A stretch of DNA of 64,000 bases, from positions 106,346,387-106,410,386 of the forward strand of contig CM067370.1 of NCBI GenBank assembly GCA_034401795.1. The letters are read 5' to 3'. The position numbers and the translations under genes are program-made. This DNA comes from Chaetoderma sp. LZ-2023a. Lineage: Eukaryota > Mollusca > Caudofoveata > Chaetodermatida > Chaetodermatidae. This document shows, one piece after another, positions 56,680 through 64,000 of the stretch. Position 1 is the stretch's first letter. Each line of letters begins with the position of its first letter. Under the pieces are notes generated by a model. The model had not been told where the DNA came from. It saw only the letters and a program-made list of their open reading frames with translations, and did not search any database.

Positions 56680-57030
56680 ACATATATATTATTACAAATA
56701 TTATTATCATCATTATTACAATCACTAGTACCGTCACCAGCACTGGCTACCTTGATCATTATTATCATTTTGATTATTATCGTCATCATCATCAGTATTA
56801 CCATCATATCACTGTCAACATTATGGCATTATAAAAAATATGTTATTATGATTATTATAACTTTAACATTATACAACTTATTTCATTTTAACACCAATAT
56901 TATTCTTATTACAAACATATTATCTTTATATCATTGTCATTTTGTAGAATTGAGCCATCATAGATGTAACAATATAATATAAATAATTGCATTATCAATT
57001 ATATCATTCTGTCGCTATATCATTATCATT
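56680..57030. repeat. AT-rich ATT/ATC low-complexity tract
   Basis: Long run of ATTATTATC-like triplets giving Ile-rich false frames. Confidence 0.85.
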
Positions 57031-57194
57031 GCGGGTGTCCTTAATTTGGCAATAATTTCAGCACTATTGTGGAATAATCTACAAGTATTATACAGACATT
57101 ATACAAAGTAAATTCAATTAACGGTAAGATAGATCTATACAGAACTGAAAGATAGTTTTTGGGCCTTTATATTAGCACAAAACTAAGGCGTCAA

Positions 57195-57260
57195 GTCCAA
57201 AACAGTTTCAAAATATTCCGCAGCTTATCTGCATGATTTGAAATTGAATCACCCCAGCTT
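57195..57260 (+). repeat. Fold-back MITE family 1, right core
   Basis: CAGTTTCAAAATATTCCGCA followed by GCTTATCTGCATGATTTGAA. Confidence 0.55.
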
Positions 57261-57444
57261 GAAAGTGATAATTACTCCACAATCAAGTTGATTTATTTTC
57301 ACATTGGGAGATATATTACAGAGGTAACAGAAAGCTGTTGCTATCGAGAACAGCAACATATTTTAGCATAACCAATTCAAAAAGCAAAACAGTTTCACAT
57401 GTGGAAGATTTATAAGTCTAAGAGCAATGAAAGCCAATAATCAT

Positions 57445-57665
57445 TTTGACCATTAAATGGTCAAAAAAGCCAGTTTTGCTGAATCAGTGTCCATTCGCCG
57501 GACAAGACTATTTTAGAAAATTTAGAACTAGAATGACTGATTCTGTTACCGAGCCAGTCCTCCGAGTGGTACATTTTTTTTAATGGCCTCCTGACCTGCG
57601 AATGGACATTGTCCAAGACCACTGCAGAGCCTGTCGGTGGCTCAGTTGACCACTAAATGGCCAAA
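57445..57665. repeat. Fold-back family 2, copy
   Basis: CCATTAAATGGTCAAAAAAG at the left and TTGACCACTAAATGGCCAAA at the right. The centre is GAACTAGAATGACTGATTCT and CCGAGCCAGTC, with GGACATTGTCCAAGACCACT in the right arm. Confidence 0.78.
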
Positions 57666-58654
57666 GGTGATCGTACATCATTATCATGCCATATTACTGA
57701 CCTTGAAACAGAATTGATTTGGTCAATTTGCTTCTGACATTACGACCGTTGATACCTTCTGTGCATAGCCGGCCAACATGAAAGTGCTTCACTGTAGTGT
57801 ATTCCTTTATGATTAATTTAATTAGCGACATTACATGACTTTCAGGAAAATCAGAATGATATATATGCTCACTAAGGGAGGGAAATAACTGTCCCAATGG
57901 AAGACATGACAATACCTTGCATTGTACTTGTAGTAACAGATTTCGTGAGCTATCAGGCCTACCATTGACAATGAACCCTCTTATATGCACTTTTCAGTTA
58001 TGTTGCAAATTTTAACAACGTCCGGTGACGGCACTGTTAATCCACCATTGTTTTTTAGACCAAAAATTCAGAAAAGTTAACTGCATCGGCTGCAGCTGTT
58101 AAGGCTGCTGAACATGTGCTACAAGAAAGGCTCCTCAACAATTTTCGAACAATAAATCCTGCAATATACACAACAATATTCTGTGCATATACAGACAGAC
58201 TGCAACACTGCAAAATTATAACAAGCTGGGAATAATCATGCTCATTTGATACAACATCTACATCAGCTGTATTGTCATTACCTGGAGGCAAAACTTCAAA
58301 CCCACGACTTAAAGAACACTGCGTGCGTGCGTGCGTGCGTGCGTGTGTCATTGTACGTTTCTAATTCTGCTTGCTGCTGGAGAGGTGTACCAACTATTAT
58401 TACCCCTGAGTAATGTCACATGACCAAATGTTGTTATTTAATTGGTTAAGATGAGGGATGGATGATCTTGTATTTCCATCACGCGAGGGCAATACCACAC
58501 GGTATCCCCCGCACGAAAAACGTGATTTAGTTTTACTGCGCAGCTAACCATAAAGCTCTTTATAATAATATGCATGTTGCCAAAATGGCGGATACGCGCC
58601 CGCTTCGGAATTGTTGAATTTCAAGATTTCAAGTGACTCAATTTCAAGACAACT

Positions 58655-58720
58655 ATACGTGAACGTTGTTGCATATTTTGAAACTAATTTGACGGGAGCT
58701 GTTGTTGCAGCAAGGTTTTA
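58655..58720 (+). repeat. Fold-back MITE family 1, left core
   Basis: GTTGCATATTTTGAAACTAA followed by TTTGACGGGAGCTGTTGTTG, inside the split transposase. Confidence 0.6.
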
Positions 58721-58979
58721 TATCCCGCAAAATACTTGTATTCGAATAGCGAATGCATTACTCGACAAATTAAAAATGGCGAGTTAATTATCGATCGCAA
58801 ACTCTCTAGAGCGACCACAACCATAGACGGCGTTTTTGGCGTACAGCCAAGGCAAAACGTGTCAATTTTAGTCTTGCAGAACTATCCTAGAGGTGTCTAA
58901 TTCAAGAAGTGCTTATCTAATTATATTGTCACGTTATGATCAAATCTCTATCTTCGACGTCTGAGGGGTAATAAATTCG

Positions 58980-59091
58980 TTACACCAGTGTTTTGACGCG
59001 GGTAAAGGCTGTGTCACCTCACGCGCAAACAATTATATTTGTTTGCGCGTGTGGTAACAGCCTGTACCCCAGTCAAAACACTGGTGTAACT
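58980..59091. repeat. Fold-back element (112 bp hairpin)
   Basis: Arms of about 52 bases (GTTACACCAGTGTTTTGAC ... CACGCGCAAACA) pair around an 8-base loop with about 85% complementarity. Confidence 0.85.
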
Positions 59092-60881
59092 AATAATATA
59101 CCTATATCACCCTGCGGGGTAAAATTGCTACGTACGCTGATAGGCTGCACGAAACTGCTGAGATGATGGGTTGTTGTTCCAACGTCTACCGCGTATCAAA
59201 CTGAAAAACCATCAAGCATAACAGGAAGAGCCATACATGCTGCTACAGACACAATTATTGGTGTACGATTTCATTCAGTAATCATTGGTACCCCCTTTAG
59301 TTGAAGACAACAGAGGTACTGAAGGGAATACCCCTGTTTAAGACTATATTCTCGGCCTCAACGTGGCGCAGGGGTGTAACCCACTGGGTGTCAATCCAGA
59401 CATTTGGAGGGGCTAACCAGAGCATTATGCACAACGCTAATGAAATAACACTTGGAAGGGAGTTGTGGAGAAAGGATACCCAGAACGGACTTTTAGATTC
59501 ACGTAGGACAGCTTTATACCCTTTAGCATAAGCATTTCTTGAATTTAGCATGTCAAACAGACGATCAAAGAAAGACCAGAACTCAGCAGTGAGTCCACAT
59601 TCAATGAACTCGGGCAATTCTAACACATTCTCCACAAAATCTAAAGCCTTAGATACAGATGAACTTAAAGCTTGCACTGCAAGCTTCACTTTCATCTTTT
59701 GCTAATACCATTCGATGTGATTCCTTCGCAATCGGTTTGCCAGCCGGAAACCTTCACTTGTTTGCAGATCATACAATTTCTTAACGTAAGACCGCTGAAC
59801 TTGCTTACCATACATGTTTACTAAAATACCATTATGGGCAAATGAATTTCTGATAAGCTTAATTATGTGGCAGGGATCTAGAAATACAAATACCTTTGTG
59901 GTGGGATCGACAGGATTGGCAAAATAGGGCTGGATGGTAATAATATCTGGTCCCAGCACTGCAGCTAGATGATTGGCCATGAATATGTTAACAGTTGATC
60001 CATCAAAAGTCAAAGATACAATAGAAGCCCCGCAATCATGAACTTTCAAGATCACCTGTTGGACAAGATTAGCCTTATCAATGGCACACATACCATCAAT
60101 AAGGAAATATGCAATTGGAATTTTCCAGGAGCTATTTATAGCTACAACCATAAATACAAGCGCCTCTTTGGCCACAGGAACTGAATCTACGACGGCACCA
60201 ATACCAAGATCAAAATAACCAACAAAGTTTTACCCATCCCACTATACCACTTGCTTAAGTGCCATTTCATCAAAGATGAGGGCACACGAAAGTGGCACAC
60301 TTGCAGAACTAGCCTGATGTTTAATTGCATTGAATGCCTCCTCTGTAAAACCTGGTGAACCGTCAACCGTCGAATACCATGTTCTAAGAGTGCTTGGGTG
60401 TGGAAGGCAGAATTTCAATGCATCACGTACATAGCTGTATGCGTTGGGTGAATAAAAGCTCAACATTAAGGCAAATGATTTCAGTGTTTCGCTATAGTGA
60501 CCTTTGTCAGCCAGACGCTGTTTCTTAAACAAATCAAGGCTTACACTAGAAAAATAATTTTCTAAAACTACCAATCCATTTTCATTTAGAAGATTTTTCT
60601 CTTTAAGTTCTGTGAAAACCTCCTTCATAATATTAATAGTGTTTTTTGCCTCTTAATTCGCTTTCTGGATGTCGCTAATGTATTTTGATAGTGCTTTACG
60701 GATTTTTCCTTTTCATCGAGAATGTCGTTATATTTGCGCTTTAACTTACGGGGACTTAAATCACTAAAATAATTATGGTCAATAGAAACATCCTGGTTTC
60801 ACTTGGTGGATCTTCAGCCTTTGATGTGCTGGAAACATGCAAGAGTTCTCTCACTGCTGGTAATTTTCTCTCATGTAACAC

Positions 60882-60944
60882 CTGAAATATAACAGACAAT
60901 TCATTCACACAATGCCAATGATGACAATAAATCTACTTACTTAC
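60882..60944 (-). other. Candidate short intron of the P-like transposase
   Basis: On the minus strand a strong donor (GTAAGTAAGT from 60944) and an acceptor (TTATATTTCAG ending at 60882) frame 63 bases. An upstream exon, if real, would cover about 60945-61080; no domain is recognisable there. Confidence 0.35.
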
Positions 60945-61219
60945 TCATCGCAGCATAATGAGACATCAGTAAAACACAACATGTAAATATGACTGCTTTC
61001 CTCACGAGAATGATGTTCATATTGTATGCCCTCTGCAGAAATTCCAGACTTTTCCATAACTAATTTAGCATTTCATCCCTCGGTATGGCTCATTTATTTG
61101 TACAAAATGTATCAATTGAAAAATTGATGTGTACATTGTGGCGTGGCTGTCATTTTCATTTTACATTACAACTAGAGAGGAGAGATGAGAAAGAGACATG
61201 AGAGAATGTCTTGTGTAAC

Positions 61220-61330
61220 ATGCTTTGTTTTCTGACACCCAGTGGACTTGAACCACTACAGCCAATGCCCTTGGGAGAGACGAGCTGCGACTATCAAGCA
61301 CCTAGTAGATGTAACGCACGCGCTACAAGA
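61220..61330 (-). ncRNA. tRNA-like / SINE head relic (uncertain)
   Basis: On the minus strand GGTTCAAGTCC is a good pol III B box inside a T-arm-like context (TAGTG-loop-CACTG). A weak A box (TAGCGCGTGCG) lies about 70 bases upstream. The 5' acceptor strand does not pair, so a functional tRNA is unlikely. Confidence 0.3.
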
Positions 61331-61359
61331 TATGAGTCCAGTTCAGTCTTCAGATTTCA

Positions 61360-61470
61360 GTCCAGTTGCAGACCAACAGAATATTTTTGAGATTTTACAA
61401 CTGTAATGACAGGCTCGATTATCGTCTTATCGAGCCAGTCATTCCAGCGGTAAAGTGTCAAAAATACTTA
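61360..61470. repeat. Fold-back family 2, copy
   Basis: GAATATTTTTGAGATTTTAC, AATGACAGGCTCGAT, then ATCGAGCCAGTCATTCCAGC and GTCAAAAATACTT. Confidence 0.75.
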
Positions 61471-61974
61471 AATTGTGTACATAGATATAATGTATTGAAA
61501 TAAGTCTTTTTAACACATGATTTAATTTCAGATAACTTAATATAATTTTTTTAATTGTGAAATTTAATTACAGACAATAGTCGCCAATTCAAATTCACGA
61601 CTAAAAAATATGTATCTATATACGGAATGAAATCATCGTGATGGCTAAGATTTATTTTGTTCCATTACATCTACTCACATAATTTGAGCTTCTAAAAGTA
61701 TACAATTTAATTTTTTTCAACAATTTTATTTTCAAGCATTCTGGTGTGAATATGCACATTACATGTAAATCAGACATTTAAGGCAACAATCCCATACTAA
61801 CACATACACGTCAAAGCGGAATATAATTTATGCAAAAACTTGGATTTTATATAAACCCTGTCATTCAACGTGCCAGGAAGATTAGTACTTACCTATTAAT
61901 GCGTAAGAAAAAATAAGCTACCTGTGCTTAGTGTTATGTAGAGTTTGATGCGTCCTGACATATTTTGTTGAAAT

Positions 61975-62200
61975 CAATCAAGTCATTCCTGAGAAGACAT
62001 TTAAAGTTTCCAATTGTTTTCCTATAGGAGTTTTGGCGGGAAAGAATTCAAGATGGCCACCAAATCCGTAGTCATGTTAGCCCTTAAGTTACATTTCCCA
62101 GATTTTGGCCTGATCAGTTCAGAGGTTTTGTAGAAATAAATTTTGCGAAAACTCAGCCATCCAGGATGGCCACCAAGCAATCCAACTAATCAGCCTCTTT
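61975..62200 (-). repeat. Fragment of the 35037-38852 type core repeat
   Basis: TTTTGGCGGGAAAGAATTCA, AAGATGGCCACCAA and CAGCCATCCAGGATGGCCACC match the reverse complement of the 36140-36510 type repeat. Confidence 0.6.
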
Positions 62201-62994
62201 TGAATAAACTCGCTTCAACTCTTTCTCTAGATCAAGTTTTTTTTAATGTTTTTTTAATGTTGAATATGATAGGAAAATGGAATGTTTTTTTAAACAGTGC
62301 TGCTACATAGCAGAAACAGTTTTCAGCAGCACTGTCCTAAAATTCACGATTTATCCAGTTATAATATAAAAGCAAACTGAATAATCTTAGAGTAGAATTG
62401 CTAAAGTTCAAGCATGGCTTGTAGTCACTAGGGCTTGTAGAATTTACTAATCACTATACCTGCTCAGCAGCTAGTAACTTATCAAAGTTAATGTTAAGCC
62501 TCAAAGACAGCTGAAAATCATGAAAGCCTGAAAAAGAGTTAACATGTGTTCCTTGGAATTAAATGTCATGTCTGTCCTTACAGTCTATAAACACCACAGC
62601 TCCCATCAAATTCATTTGTTATAATAAATAGAGGACTTATTCTGGTTGCAATATGCCATGTTGATGACACTATAATAAGCATATATATAAAAGATGCTCG
62701 AATGCTAATATCCGTATCGAGTTCAGCAAGCACTTGACCATTAAATTAATCATCTCCTTAAAGATAAAATTAAGTTTTGTAGCGAGTGCACACACAGAAC
62801 TCGAGGTAAGGATCAGTGTTTCTCATGGCATCTAAATTTTTTAGGTTTCATTGACCACATCCGTAATTTAGGGGTCTTAAACTGCAATCTGGATTTCCCG
62901 TGCTTTCTTATTCATGCTAAAATTGCCATAAAGGGGATGGACTAGTATCATAGGCAACCATATATGCACATTTAATATCATTAAATTGTCACTA
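62201..62994. other. No recognisable feature
   Basis: No gene or clear repeat seen, apart from a short inverted pair near 62300 (CAGTGCTGCTACATAGC / CAGCAGCACTG). Confidence 0.5.
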
Positions 62995-63210
62995 TTGTCA
63001 TAGAAAACGTCCATATGCAGACCAAGAGATTAATCATTATTTAAAAGAAATGTATAAATGGAATGTCTGGTTAGATGTTATCGAGCCAACCACTCCTGTG
63101 TGACAAACTTTCAATATAAAAAATAGCCTTGTTTTCGTGTGCAAATGGACAACTCTGAAGGCCAGTACATTACAGAGGTAGTTTTGGCTTGAGTGTTAAA
63201 GGGTTAATGT
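62995..63210. repeat. Fold-back family 2, diverged copy
   Basis: GTCCATATGCAGACCAAGAG, TTATCGAGCCAACCACTCC, CAAATGGACAACTCTGAAGG and the end GTGTTAAAGGGTTAA. Confidence 0.65.
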
Positions 63211-63929
63211 TAAATGCAAAAAACGTAATGACTAAAGACCCAGGTTTTGTATCAAGGATACAGTGGCCTAGGCCGAACTACTTAACTCTCACAGTGATTC
63301 CTGACAGTACACACATGCAAGTATTCATTGCTAGTTCTGATGTAAGCTTAACCAATCCCGAAATAAAAGCCAAACCAAAGTCCTAAACGTGAAACTTAAC
63401 GGAAATAGGAAAAGTGATACCTATGCTTCGCTTCTGCTTCAAATGTGAGACAAAAAGTATCAACAAAACGTTGCGAAATAATACAAGTTGTATATATTCA
63501 TTGAATTATTAAGGGGTCAAAACTGTTTAAGATGAGCTGGAAAGTCAAACAGAGTCGGAACTGCATCACAAGTCAGTCTTCTACATTCCCTAGCTCCGCC
63601 TTCAAAGCATGCAGATGTGAAATGCTGGCTGCAAATCTGTTGGTATTTCAATGGTCTCCAATTCTCTTCTCATGTGTGTCAGCCATCTTTTGAGCAGTTG
63701 TGTTGGTCGTCTCAAGAGCCCTCCCTAGGTAAATGGACCCTGAAAATTGGTTGGTAGATTAGATTATATATCAAACAAACTGAATAAAAGAATTTAACCA
63801 CTGCCGTGACTATTCACGGCCATGTTGGCATTGTTCCCCTGCCAACACCCCCACCCCACACCCCACCCCACCAACTGTATCATGGAGGTTTCCGGCAAAA
63901 TTGTTTTATAGCTGTTTGGTGTTGTTTCG
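63211..63929. other. No gene recognised
   Basis: No domain or supported open frame. A C-rich (CCCCACC)n stretch lies at about 63845-63870. Confidence 0.5.
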
Positions 63930-64000
63930 GCGGGGACGCCCCACTAGTCCAACAACCCAGTAGTCCGACAACACAATAGTCCGACAATTTTACACACTAG
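63930..64000. repeat. AGTCCGACAACACA minisatellite, running off the window
   Basis: Repeats of about 17-19 bases: CTAGTCCAACAACCCAG, TAGTCCGACAACACAA, TAGTCCGACAATTTTAC. Confidence 0.7.

Larger units (their letters stand above)
57694..60881 (-). pseudogene. P-element/THAP9-like transposase, decayed and split
   Basis: Read on the minus strand from 60881 it shows, in order: a basic coiled-coil lead (SPRKLKRKYNDIL), TELKEKNLL, the FALMLSFYSPNAYSYVRD block, PHPSTLRTWY, CALIFDEMAL (catalytic Asp region), WDG-NFVGYFDLG, the FDGSTVNIFMANHL block, VFLDPCHIIKLIRN (second Asp region), RLANRLRRNHIEWY, and KVKLAVQALSSSV with DRLFDMLNSRN, ending near 59470. The C-terminal domain resumes at about 58300-57694: NIVVYIAGFIVRKLL, CSTC, GGLTVPSPDVVKIC, SLIKLIIKEY and KSILFQGQ. 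Stops and frameshifts occur throughout (TAG at 60242, TAA just after, TAG near 59702, a shift near 60630). About 1 kb with MITEs lies between the two parts. A 3' splice site ends at 60882; no THAP zinc domain was found upstream. Confidence 0.85.

Noticed and set aside
56538-56982. Ile-rich membrane-like open frames
   Set aside because: Translation of an ATT/ATC low-complexity tract.
61220-61330. Functional tRNA gene
   Set aside because: B box is good but the acceptor stem does not pair and the A box is weak; kept only as a low-confidence SINE or tRNA-like relic.

Overview
This is animal nuclear DNA from a repeat-rich, probably marine invertebrate genome. There are no bacterial-style operons. 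The coding capacity is mostly transposable elements, and spliceosomal signals are visible. The middle of the window carries large non-autonomous elements built from (TCCG/TCTG)n microsatellites plus ~150-170 bp core repeats. That architecture is known from the 'pearl'/Helentron-associated elements of bivalve molluscs, so a mollusc or other lophotrochozoan is my best guess (inference, not proven).

Layout. 1-227: broken end of a DIRS-type retrotransposon ORF1. 228-7358, 11389-18031 and 24561-31730: three complete-length DIRS-like tyrosine-recombinase retrotransposons (copies A, B, C) in the same orientation. Each has inverted terminal repeats, an internal complementary region, a Gag-like ORF1, an RT/RNase H/methyltransferase-like ORF2 and a tyrosine recombinase ORF. 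7370-10350: ~160 bp satellite array interrupted by MITEs. 18032-24480: tandem repeats, pearl-like elements, a LINE fragment and long non-coding stretches. 31731-34120: several fold-back (hairpin) elements. 35037-38852 and 40010-41672: large pearl-like elements. 41897-44431: the only convincing non-transposon protein gene, 844 codons, unrecognised, with an internal ~112-residue duplication. 45538-49856: a near full-length but dead APE-type LINE with a 19-bp target-site duplication and a 2A-like motif. 50902-52455: an internally deleted second LINE with a CCHC zinc knuckle. 53240-57260: tandem repeats, a Tc1/mariner relic and fold-back elements. 57694-60881 (minus): a decayed P-element/THAP9-like transposase. 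60945-64000: mostly non-coding with more fold-back copies.

How the pieces work together. Copy A looks most intact: RT, RNase H and recombinase catalytic residues are all present, though its ORF1 has a frameshift and a stop. In all three copies ORF1 appears to begin in a tiny 5' exon (M-E-...-D-N-Q) followed by a 768-779 bp intron, and the recombinase reading frame stays open for ~1.9 kb across the RT frame in copy A. Copies B and C share identical inactivating lesions in the recombinase, and copy B is a mosaic of an old 5' part and a young 3' part. Two abundant fold-back families recur across the window: one with TGACGTCA motifs and an AATGGACCTTTCC-like terminus, the other bounded by TTAACCCTTTAA-like ends. 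No CRISPR, rRNA or confident tRNA gene was seen.
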